From Tetranychus cinnabarinus (Eukaryota > Arthropoda > Arachnida > Trombidiformes > Tetranychidae): a DNA stretch of 64,000 nt. The stretch is taken from NCBI GenBank assembly GCA_022266195.1, contig WHVY01000007.1, forward strand, positions 1,054,001 through 1,118,000, written 5' to 3'. Of this stretch, positions 25,150-35,106 are shown in pieces. Made by a program: the position numbers and the translations under genes. Each line of letters opens with the position of its first letter. The first letter of the stretch is position 1. The notes under the pieces were generated by a model, which saw nothing but the letters and a program-made list of their open reading frames with translations, had not been told where the DNA came from and made no database searches.

Positions 25150-27090
25150 TTTGAAAGACAAAAGTAACACATTTCACAATTCTACCTAAGATACATTTCA
25201 TTGTACAAAAAATGGTCGGAAACGGGTAAAAATCAAACATTTTCAAATTCAATCTGTGTTGGTTTGTGAAGGAATACAAACTGAACCCATTTGTGCAATT
25301 TAAAGATTTCTATGATGAACAGTTCTCGAGAAAATCGGGTTCGACGTTGAAACTTTCAAAGCTTTTTGTACGATTATGAAAACCCATTGTTGCATCAAAC
25401 TCATAGAACTGATGTAACTTTTGATGGTCAATCAGGGGGTGTATTCATTTTGAGAAATAGAAGTTTCCTTTTTGTGCCAAACAGATAAGTTCGATTTTTA
25501 GCTAAACCGATCGCTCTCTGTGGCCGTAATAGGTAGCAACCTGAAACTTATTATTTGTCCATAAAAATTGTTTGCTAACATCATGCATTAAATAATTTCA
25601 TCAATTTATGAACAGTTCTCTTGATTTTCGCCATTGGACCTGGAAGTTTGAGCCTCGATATTTCGAGAATGGTACCACCTAAAATCATCATTCCTTTACT
25701 AATTTCCTCCTTTACTAATTGATAGTTCAATGCAATTTAATAAATTTCTATTAGCGCATTTGGATCATGATTTTTGGGTTGCAAATCTAGGAGTTACAAC
25801 TTATTTAACAAACAAAACGCATCTTAACCCATTTCTTGGCAAATAAACCAATTTTCTGGTTAAACTTGCAAATCAAATGCAAGAAGTACTGCTAAAGACG
25901 CGAAAATTTGAGCTGAAAGTTGAGGCTTGGTAAGTTTGTAGGAACATAAAAAATGAATCTATTGGTACTAATCAATACTGCATCCGATAGATAGTTTTCG
26001 AGAAAATCGAGGTCAAAGTTTAAACTTCGAACGCCTTTTTCTCAGCTATGGAAGCAGATTTTTCCACGAAACTTATTTTGCTAATGTATATTTTGATGAA
26101 CAACCAGAAAATGTTTTTATTTTGAGAAATATAATTTTCTTTTTCTGTAAAACAGATCAAGTTCAATGTAACCAGTTACATCAGTTAAACCGACAGCGCT
26201 CTGTGACCGTAAGAGTTAGAGGGTTGAAACCTATTATGCCTCGACAAAAGTTAATTGCACACATCATGGATTGCACCATTTTTTCAATTTAGCAACGGTT
26301 TTCTTGATTTTGGCCAATTGGCCTTAAAACTTTGAGCCTCGATATTTCGAGAATGGCATCACCTAAAATCATCATTCTTTGATCTAAAATTAGATTTTAT
26401 TATGGGCAATTATAAATTGAATGAATAAATTATGTAAGATTTTATTAAAAACAGTTATAGAATTTTATTATTCAGGTTATCCGAATCAAGACTTTATTCA
26501 TAAAGTTGAAAATTACTCAAACACAAACCTTAATTGTTAGAAAGATATTCATTTTTGAATGTATTTTGTCATATAATATTGTAGCCCATATTAAAATTTA
26601 ATGTTTCATCAAAGAATGATGATTTTAGGTTGTACCATTCTCGAAATATCTAGACTCAAACTTCCAGGTCCGATGGCCTAAATCAAGAGAACTGTTCATA
26701 AATTGATGAAATTATTTAATCCATAGTGTTAGCAAACAATTTCTATGGACAAATAATAAGTTTCAGGTTGCTAACTATTACGGCCACAGAGAACGATCGG
26801 TTTAGCTAAAAATCGAACTAATCTGTTCGGTTCAAAAAGGAAACTTTTATTTCTCAAAATGAATGCATTACATTGTAGATCATCAAAATTTACATCATTA
26901 CTCTGAGTTTGATGAAAAAATCTGTTTCCATAATCGTACAAAAAGCTTTGAAAGTTCCAACTTCGAACCCGATTTGCTCGAGAACTGTCCATCAGAGTAT
27001 TCTTTAAAGCACACAAATGGGTTCAGCATTTATGTCTTTATAAACTAACAGAGATTAATTTTTGAAGAAATCAATTTCTGAGCCTCAATG
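25150..27090. repeat. Foldback-type repeat, element 1 (arms plus an internal copy)
   Basis: The stretch 25,150-25,710 reappears in reverse complement at about 26,603-27,085. Shared landmarks are the segment with GAGAAAATCG, the ACCGATCG(C/T)TCT region, and the closing atttcgagaatggtacc...atcatcatt. A more divergent direct copy occupies about 25,925-26,395. The arms therefore form a stem of some 480 bp around a loop that itself holds a third copy. No transposase frame is present, and short open frames inside are not credible genes. This fits a non-autonomous foldback or long-TIR DNA element that has been rearranged. Boundaries are approximate because the outer ends are degraded. Confidence 0.7.
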
Positions 27091-27123
27091 CAGCTTAAAT
27101 TAACTTCGACAAGTCAATGAATA

Positions 27124-28468
27124 GATTGTTGTTACCTAAAAGACTAAAGTAACACAATTGTCACATTTATGCACAAAATATTGAATATAAGGCAAACAAA
27201 TGGGCAGAAACTGGTAAAAATCAATCTTTTTCAAATTCAGACTCTTTGCCTTTTGTTAGGATATGAAAACTTCATCCATTAGCGCCATCAAAAAATTTCT
27301 CTGATGCATAGTTTCCGAGAAAACCGAGTCCAATTTCTGAACTTACATCGCCTTTTATTCAGTGATGCAAGTAGATTTTTTCATGGAATTCTATTTTCTA
27401 ATGTAACTTTCGATGATCAATCAGAAAATGCACTTATTACGAGAACTACAGTTTTCCATTTCTGAACAAATAGACCAGTTCGAATTTCAGTTAAACTGGC
27501 CTTTTTCTTTGACTACGATAGTTAGAGAACTGAAACTTATTTTTTGTGCCTAAAAATTAGTTTCACACATCAGCGGTTGATCACTTTTTTCAATCTATCG
27601 CCAGTTCTCTTGATTTTGGCCATTGGCCTGAAAACTTTGTGGCTAAATATCTCGAGAATGGTGGCACCTAGAATCATCATTCTTCGACTAAACATTAGGT
27701 TCTATTATGGGCTATAATATATTGAGATTTTTGAATCATTCAAGAACCTGCAAAAAAGTAATAGCATTGCATTACTTTTGCTGGCAGGTTTGTTCTTGGT
27801 TTACTAAGGTGTAAATGTTTACTTATAACTTATTAGAATAATATTCATTATTAAAGAATTACCTAAACTTTCTTCGATTTTCAGTCATATATTGTTATGC
27901 CTCATAAATCTAGTGTTTGGTCAAAGGATGGTGACTGTAGGTGTTACCTTTCGCGAAATAATGAGGCTCAAAGTTTTCAGGCCAATGATCAAAATCAAGA
28001 GAACTGGCGATAAATTGAAGAAAAAAACTTACTACTGATATGTAAAACCAATTTTTAGACTCAAAAAATAAGTTTCAGTTCTCTAACTATCGTGGTCAAA
28101 GAAAACGGCCAGTTTAACTGAAAATCGAACTTATCCTTTTTAAAGAAAAGTGGAATTTTCGTTTCTCAAAATAAGTGCATATTCGGATTAACCATCTAAG
28201 GATAAATCAGTAAACTGAGTTTCATGAAAAAAACTACTTCCATAATTGTACAAAAAGTGATCGAAGTTTCAACTTTGGACTCGATTTTCTCGAAAGCTGA
28301 TCATCAGAGAAATCTTTGAATCGCACTGATGGATTCAGTTTGTATGTCTTCACAAACCAGTAGAGATTAAATCTAAAAGAGATCGATTTTCCTGCGTTTC
28401 TGCCTATTTTTTTTGTTTTGTGAATAAATGTGACAACTGTGTTAATTTTGTCTTTTTAGTGACAATCT
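27124..28468. repeat. Foldback element 2 with long terminal inverted repeats
   Basis: The left end begins near gattgttgttacctaaaag; the right end, read in reverse complement, begins agattgtcactaaaaag. Both continue through a shared (A/G)TTGTCACATTTAT segment. The arms of roughly 580 bp (27,124-27,715 and 27,890-28,468) pair almost throughout with moderate divergence. The central region carries a tighter hairpin at 27,741-27,798. The unit is the same family as element 1 and the fragment near 51.2 kb. Total length is about 1.35 kb, with no coding capacity. A clear target-site duplication could not be defined. Confidence 0.7.
27741..27798. repeat. Hairpin at the centre of foldback element 2
   Basis: AAAAGTAAT at 27754-27762 pairs exactly with ATTACTTTT at 27771-27779 around the eight-base loop AGCATTGC. 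Outside this, CAAGAACCTGC pairs with GCAGG...GTTCTTG with a small bulge. The inverted repeat thus reaches almost to the element's centre. Confidence 0.6.
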
Positions 28469-28821
28469 GAGTAGATATTTGCGTATAAGAAAGAATCATT
28501 TACACCAAATCAATCTATCAAACAGTCCAACAACAATTGAATCAAATTTCAGGGTTGATATTAGAGATATAAATGCTATTATAAACAATTTCTTTAGAAA
28601 TCATTATTATATCATTAAATTGGTTCATCAAATGATATATCATGATGATTTAATCGATAAAAATTCTGTTTAGAAACATTTCAAGGACAGACTGGACAAT
28701 CAATAAAATGTATTTCTGATTTATCTATTTGAAATATTAGATTCACTTCATCATATTATTTAACCAATTCAACTACTGTTTTGTACCAACACCTACAATA
28801 GTCAACATAAGTGCTTAAAAA

Positions 28822-29460
28822 ATGTTTCCAGATCGTTTTTACCCAGCTTTTCATGCCAACTATCCACCAAATTATAAACCTCCGTCAATGGTGAGGAATA
28901 AGCCCAACGCCCAACAGTCTGGACCCCTTATTGGTGCAAGGAGATCTTCCCTCGAGCCAGTTAAGTCAGTGTTTAACGGTGTAATTAACTTTTTAACCTG
29001 GATTATTTACATGTGGAATATTATTTCAATTATTTCACTGGGTTTCATAGTCTACTATTATATTGTGGAATCACAAGATATTCAAGATGGTAAACTTAAA
29101 ATTCCTGCTGAATCCAAGGCTGAGGTAACAATGAAACAATCTGAGATTGATTACGATTCTATACGAATGGCAGCAGTAACCTGGACTAGAATCATGTTAG
29201 CTGCGATTACCCTGATTGTCGTAGTCTCTGATCTATTGCTAGTCATTGGATGTTATTATGAATCCTTTTGCTTAACCTTTCTACCTTGTGTGCTTCTGCT
29301 TGTACCTTTGATTGCAACTATACTGGATATTCATTGGACTCAAATGGTTTGGTACAAAATACTTCTTATTACCATTAATACGGTCAATTGTTGCTTGTCT
29401 TACATCTATAGTTGTATGATTAAGCAAAAGGAGTACAAAAGTTTGTTTCTTAATGGTTAA
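28822..29460 (+). CDS. Uncharacterised four-pass membrane protein (212 aa)
   Basis: Single open frame with ATG after cttaaaaa. A hydrophilic, Pro- and Asn-rich N-terminus (1-50) is followed by hydrophobic segments at about 54-82, 120-146, 148-170 and 175-199, with a short polar C-terminus (KQKEYKSLF). The region between the first two helices (83-118) is charged and presumably forms one loop. This topology resembles small tetraspan proteins such as the LAPTM or MARVEL groups, but I see none of their signature motifs (for example the tetraspanin CCG). No function is proposed. It is intronless and starts about 350 bases after the foldback cluster. Confidence 0.6.
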   Translation: MFPDRFYPAFHANYPPNYKPPSMVRNKPNAQQSGPLIGARRSSLEPVKSVFNGVINFLTWIIYMWNIISIISLGFIVYYYIVESQDIQDGKLKIPAESKAEVTMKQSEIDYDSIRMAAVTWTRIMLAAITLIVVVSDLLLVIGCYYESFCLTFLPCVLLLVPLIATILDIHWTQMVWYKILLITINTVNCCLSYIYSCMIKQKEYKSLFLNG

Positions 29461-30165
29461 AAAATTCAGAAATACAGAATTGCCTGTAACAAGATTCACA
29501 CAATAAAACACTCTTTACAATTCACAGTCGTACATCTTAGTTTACTAATACACCGAGTACAGATCAAGCTTTTGGCTGTGACTTTTTGGTTCATGGTTTG
29601 TAACGCTTTCAGTTGACTATCACAGGATATCCTAAAAATTATGCTTGCAAACTGGATCAAATATTGTTAGCGGATGTTTAAGAAAAATGGAATCATTTGA
29701 TTGAACTAATTATTGTTGATTTTCAATTCAATATGTGTCTATAAATATATATTAATTAATGTGTAAACCTTGAAAGTTGGGTTAACCTATCCTAGATTTC
29801 CTAGTAATTTTAATTGCCCGTTTGATTAACCTATTTATTGACATTGAAATTGTATCGTTGTTTTGGTGTTTCGCCTTGATCAGGCAACCACCCTCAATGA
29901 TTACAATTGTAACCTTAGAGATACAGTTAATAATATTACGGTTTGGGTTGTGATAAAATAATGACGACTTCGGTTTGAATATCACAATGCATTTATATAC
30001 AAGTAACATTGTGATTACACTGTTATTGTTGACAGAATCATGATCGATTGTAATGATTAAATTGTATACATAAAATAATCAAATCAGGTTAAAAAAATAT
30101 TTCAAAAAATGCGTAAAAAAGTTGAATGCAAAAATTATTGTAATGAAATAGTATTCTAAAAAAGT
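29461..30165. other. Intergenic DNA between convergent genes
   Basis: 3' flanks of the four-pass protein gene (+) and the RGS gene (-). AATAAA occurs near 29503. No coding sequence is supported. Confidence 0.5.
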
Positions 30166-31625
30166 TCATTTCCTAAATGTCTTTTTGAGAACCCAGCTTC
30201 CCAATGAGAGTCGTCTTTTAGATGATGAAGGCACTTTTTTCTTATCACAATCATCTTTTGAACAAACAGGCAAAGGTTTTCCAGTTTTTTCACTTTCAAG
30301 GCACATTTCGTAAAGTTCACTGGTCAAAAAACGTTTATAACTGTCATTTTTCATCAAGTTGTAAACCTGTAATGAAGACGAAATAAGGGTAAAAATAGAG
30401 TAAACATTAGTAATAGAGCAAACATGAGATGCGAGAAACAAAAAATTAATTTGCATTAATGTTAATTACCTGAGTTTGAGGACTGTCAAAAAGCTCTTTA
30501 GTTGGTTTTTTCAAATTTTTCGCAACAGAATTCCTGGCATCAGCATCGACATTTACCGTGTGGGATCCATTGATAGTCAAAAACTGGTCATAAATTGCTT
30601 TAGCTTCTTTCCGAGCCTAGGTTTTAAAAAAATGCAAAGGAAATTCATTAATTATAATATGAAATAGAATGGAATAAAAAATTTACCTCAGTTTTCTTTA
30701 TCATTTTCTTGTATTTTTCGCATGCCAGCCAAAACAGGATATTTTCATCACTGAATTCTCTGCTTAGGAACCTCTGTAAGAAACAATGAAATTTCAGTCA
30801 AATGTAAACACAATGAAGTAGCCACAGTAAATTGTTATTGTTAAATGATAATTACTGAATATATTTTAACTCCAATAGCGTCGTTTAAGAGATTATCGAA
30901 AGAATTGCCCCAAGATTTAACTCTTCCATAGTTTTTCACACACTTATCCTTTGGCGGTGATAAAGTTTTTGTTTGCTCGGCAGCAACATGGTAGACTTTT
31001 CGTCCCAGTGGAGAATCAAGCATCTAATATGAAGGGGAAAAAAGAATTAACTAGAGGTTAGAATATTTTTATCAATATATAAAAGAATTAAATAATTTAC
31101 CTTCGAAGTTGAACCTTCGGGCCAAGTTTGAGTTAAATATTTATAAGATTGAAAACGTGAGTTGTCTGAGCTTAAAGTTGCATCAAGTTGACGGCTATTC
31201 AATGTTGAATCGCCAATGTCAAAATCTTCAGCTGGAGAATTGATATAACAATCGATATCTTCAATTGACTGAAGGTGATTAAGATGAGGGGTAGGGGTTG
31301 AAGATGCAGATAAAAGATACTGAAGGTAAGGATGAATTGTTGAATTTTGATGCTGTGGTTGTGGTTGTTGTTGAGTTAGTTGATGTTGCTGGTGAGGATG
31401 ATGAGGTGTTGACTGCTGGTATTTTTGTGTTGTTTGTTGTTGTCCATTAGGTAATGGCAGTTGATTTTGAATTAAATCCTCATTGGCAACTTGATTTTTA
31501 TTCACAGAGGCAGATACTCTCAACCTTTCTAATCGAGTATCCAAACCAAAATCATCATTGTCAATTAAATTACAATAAATAGGTTCACTTTTTACACTAT
31601 CCAACGGATGAACACTCATTGTCAT
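30166..31625 (-). CDS. RGS-domain protein, G-alpha GTPase activator (375 aa, 5 exons)
   Basis: Exons 31625-31101, 31023-30856, 30773-30687, 30616-30470 and 30366-30166, all phase 0 and all with GT...AG. The N-terminal 190 residues are low-complexity (Gln/His/Pro-rich, e.g. QQTTQKYQQS). The RGS domain is assembled from exons 2-5: SWGNSFDNLL, SREFSDENILFWLACE, then ARKEAKAIYDQF and the VYNLMKNDSYKRFL stretch. These are the helices and the Asn/Glu contact residues by which RGS proteins speed GTP hydrolysis on G-alpha. After it comes a short basic tail ending in WVLKKTFRK. It is closest in feel to the small R4/RZ RGS classes, but it lacks the N-terminal Cys string of RZ; subclass is not settled. 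It shares a short divergent promoter with the septin gene. Confidence 0.9.
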
Positions 31626-31951
31626 CAAAAATGGTGAGGTAATAGATTATTGATAAAAATGGGATCAACCCTTTTACTCACGAAGGTGTCACTTGTATAA
31701 AATCCAATTTGTTGCTTACACATAATATCAATAAAATTAAAATCAGATGATAATCAAACTTTTTGTTGATTTTGTTTTTCATTTCAAACAACATCCAAAA
31801 CCCAAAAAGAAGCAATCCAGAGAAAGATGGCGCTGTAAAACTGGTGTTGCCAGTTTCTTTTTTTTCTTACATACCATTTTGAAGCATTAATTTTTTATTA
31901 CACAAATAAGTTGACAGTCTTTTTTATCTCGGTTTCTCAATTAACATCAAC
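31626..31951. promoter_or_regulatory. Bidirectional promoter of RGS and septin genes
   Basis: Only 326 bases separate the two start codons. It contains AAGATGGCGC at 31824-31833, which matches nine of eleven YY1 consensus positions (AAGATGGCGGC), facing the septin gene, and a T-rich stretch just after it. No TATA box is obvious. Both genes probably start transcription here. Confidence 0.5.
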
Positions 31952-33979
31952 ATGACTGTCTCCGGTGAGAAAGAGGATATCAAGTCCAATGGTGCTAACG
32001 GTATTCGTAATTTATCTCCCACCGATTATGTTGGCTTCGAATCACTGCCTGAACAATATGTGAACCGGACCATTAGAGAAGGCTTTGTGTTCAATGTATT
32101 GGTATTAGGTGCCACGGGTGTTGGTAAATCAACTTTGATTGATTCCCTATTCAACACCAAGTTTCCCGATGTTTCAACCAAATCTCATAATTCTCAAACA
32201 GTTGAACTTCATGTTCAAACTCATGAGTTACAGGAGAAGCAAATTAAACTCAAGTTGACCATAGTAGAGTCCCGTGGTTTTGGTGATCAAATTAACAAAG
32301 GTGGAGTATCTTTGATATTGTCTTCACTCCCTCTTTTTATACTATTTGCCCCCCGTTTATTTAATACCTTCTGTCATGTTCAACACTGATTTTTTTCCTT
32401 TTTGTATTTTCTAATTTTATCCAGGAGAGTCATACAAAAGCATTGTGGAGTACATTGATAATCAATTTGAAAGGTACTTGCAGGAAGAATTGAAAATCCA
32501 CCGAACTAACAACTTATCAAGTCAGGACACTCGAATTCATTGCTGTCTTTATTTAATCTCACCTATTGGCCATGGCCTTAGAGCTATTGACTTGATAACT
32601 CTTAAACAGTTGGATAGTAAAGTCAATATAATTCCAATAATTGCCAAAGCTGATATCATCACTAAAAATGAACTTAGTAAATTGAGGTCTAAAATCATGG
32701 CCGAAATAATCACTAATGGAATTCAGATCTACAATTTTCCCACCGATGATCCTGAAATTGCAGAAAATAACTTACAAACAAATGGTATCTTGCCTTTTGC
32801 TGTGGTTGCCAGTCATGATTTTGTTAGACTTGGTAATAAACAAGTTCGAGCTCGACAGTATCCATGGGGAACTGTACAAGGTAGGCAATCAATCATTATC
32901 AAGTTCAACGGTTATTGTTTTCTTTGCAAGATGATTAATCTTTCCCTTTATGTTTCCTTTTATATCCATTTCAGTTGAAAACGAGAATCACTGTGACTTC
33001 GTTAAACTACGAGAGATGCTTTTAAGAATCAATATGGAAGATCTACGTGAAACAACCCAGACCAAACACTATGAAGTTTATAGACGAACTCGACTTGAAG
33101 AAATGGGTTTCGGTGATGTTGTTGACACTGCTAAAGCATCTACATTTCAGGTAAATCAATTTTTTCATGCAAATTATCTAGTTTAAATCAGTGTTAACCA
33201 AACTCTTAGGGGTGTTTTATAGTTTTGAGAGCAAAGATTGGGAACAGTTTAAAAATCATTGTCAGATCCTGCTTGACACGCATCGCTATCTGCATTTCAC
33301 ATCTTAATGAAAAATAATATGCTTAGAAGATTATTTATCAGTTATTACCGGTTTAATGCTATCGGCATGTTTAACTTATCACTCCAAGGCAAATTTTGTT
33401 AGCCCCTAAGATGAGCATAGCTCACCTAACATAAGGGCAAAAATTCTATTTACCTCTATCAATCCAGTGCTAGCTTGAAAAACTTGTTAACCTTAACCTG
33501 AATTGGATTAAAAAGATGTTACTTTATTTGAAAATTGGGGAATAAGAGTTGATTCTTAGAAGCTACTAAAATTGCATATAAATTTATAGCAACTGGTCCT
33601 ACTCTTTATTTGTAACTGTTTATTAACTTTTTTCTTCTTTCTTTTTGTCCAGGAAACATATGAAGCAAGAAGGAACATTCAACTTTCTGAGATCAAGAAG
33701 AAGGAAGAAGAGATACGCCAACGATTTGTCTGTCGAGTACGTGAACGAGAAAGTCAATTTGAATCGCTTAAAAATGAACTTCATACAAAATATGATAGTC
33801 TTAAAAAACACCACCAAGAAGAGAAGAAAAGGGTTGAAGAGGAACGCCGTAAGCTCGAGGAAGAGATTCAAGCATTCAACCAGAAGAAGACTAGTGTTTT
33901 ATCAGCGACGACTAATATCAATCAAAGCACTACTAGTTTGAGCTCAACCCTCACTTTGGGAAAAAGCAAAAAGAAGTAA
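31952..33979 (+). CDS. Septin, SEPT6 group (435 aa, 4 exons)
   Basis: Exons 31952-32300, 32425-32880, 32975-33150 and 33653-33979; all joins keep frame. Septins are filament-forming GTP-binding proteins of the cell cortex and cleavage furrow. P-loop GATGVGKS is at 53-60 and the G4 motif AKAD at 190-193. The septin element follows (ARQYPWG, ENENHCDFVKLR, RRTRLEEMGF), then a coiled coil from about 328 to 410 and a KSKKK end. The region around QINK, YLQEELKI and the long coiled coil place it in the SEPT6/8/10/11 group, which binds but hardly hydrolyses GTP. The G3 motif reads VESRG instead of DxxG. The first donor (AAAG|GTGGAG) is weak but is the only one that restores the family sequence. Intron 3 is 502 bases, the others 94-124. 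Confidence 0.93.
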
Positions 33980-34472
33980 ACGTCAGTCTAAATAATTTTG
34001 AACAATTTTCTTTCATCTCTTGTCACTTGAATAGAAAAGCAACATAAGCGAAACAAAAAAAAAGATTTATCTCAAAAAGCTCACTGATCTTCCTTTTTGA
34101 TTTTTATTTCAAAATTGATACAAAAAGAAAATTAGTAGTCCCATCATCTGATTTTATTATTACTATTCTTATTGATTCTTTATAATATAAAGTCATACTT
34201 CCAAAATGCCAATACATTTCCTTTATTCTTATTTTTCGTTCTTTATTGTGTTTAATTTTAAACACTCACATATTATTGAATAAAATGAACAAAATTACCT
34301 TTGAAAATCATCAGACATGTTTTGTTATCCAAACTAGATTTTCATCTAAAAAATTAAAATTACATTTACAATGTAATTGATATCACCGGACCTTAGATAG
34401 TCTGGATATTGAATAATATATTGAAATATTGTTGATATTTATTCAACAAGAACATTTTGATTCTTTAGATTT
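33980..34472. other. 3' flanks of septin and CHH-like genes
   Basis: Convergent gene ends. AT-rich, with AATAAA near 34279. No coding sequence is seen. Confidence 0.5.
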
Positions 34473-34881
34473 CTAAACATTCTCTTTAGATTTCGGTGAC
34501 AAAATTTCTTTCACCTTTTGTATTAATGTGTTGGCATCGCTTTCCCACAAGACACTCGTCGCACATTTTGTAAAGATAACATTATTGAAACAATTGGATC
34601 TGAATAATAAATATGAGCAAAAATATTCAGTTAACAATATGAATCAAAAAAACTTATTTTGAATAAACGATAACTTACGGGCATGTTTCGTGTAAACCAT
34701 AATCTTTGTATAACTCGTAGCAATCCTCACAGACACGATCAAGACGAGCATAAAGGGATAAATCGATGTTACAGCTATTTTTGAAGTTTCTTTTGTGCAA
34801 TTGAAGACGCATAGAGAGCGTTTGGATTACGAACATTGAGATAAGGATGAAGATTGCTGATTTGGATATTAATTTGGACAT
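34473..34881 (-). CDS. CHH/ion transport peptide-family prohormone (109 aa, 2 exons)
   Basis: Exons 34881-34679 and 34599-34473 (intron 79 bases, phase 2). Residues 1-24 form a signal peptide, a short spacer ends in KR at 30-31, and the mature peptide of 78 residues starts at Asn32. Six cysteines at 37, 51, 54, 67, 71 and 80 match the crustacean hyperglycaemic hormone/ITP pattern, and YARLDRVCEDC is the family hallmark. In relatives the bonds are C1-C5, C2-C4 and C3-C6, and the hormones act in ion and water balance, moulting or metabolism. The first loop (C1 to C2) has 13 residues rather than the usual 15. There is no Gly-Lys/Arg at the end, so no C-terminal amidation. The intron lies after the fourth cysteine region, as is common in this family. 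Confidence 0.9.
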
Positions 34882-35106
34882 TTTCGAGCTTACTTTAATC
34901 TAGATTTCTGCGGTGACTTTGATGTTGAGTTGATATCTGCTGATAATGTTGATCTAAGTAAAGAAATATTGTTAAGGAATACACAATTATAAGACAACTT
35001 TCCCTCTCTGAGAGTGTTGATGAAGTTTAGACTGGATAAAAAGTTACTAAGGATCTATTATCAATATTTTATTTCAAGAGATAAGGTGGATTTAGATTCG
35101 CAACAA
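34882..35106. other. 5' flank of the CHH-like gene
   Basis: Probable leader and promoter of the neuropeptide gene on the minus strand. No distinct motif can be supported. Confidence 0.35.

Noticed and set aside
26771..27048. Open frames of 60-80 codons inside the foldback repeat
   Set aside because: They overlap on both strands and are not kept in the other copies of the repeat.
33645..33941. Basic 98-codon frame over the last septin exon
   Set aside because: Wrong frame; the septin coiled-coil frame starts at 33653 after the acceptor.
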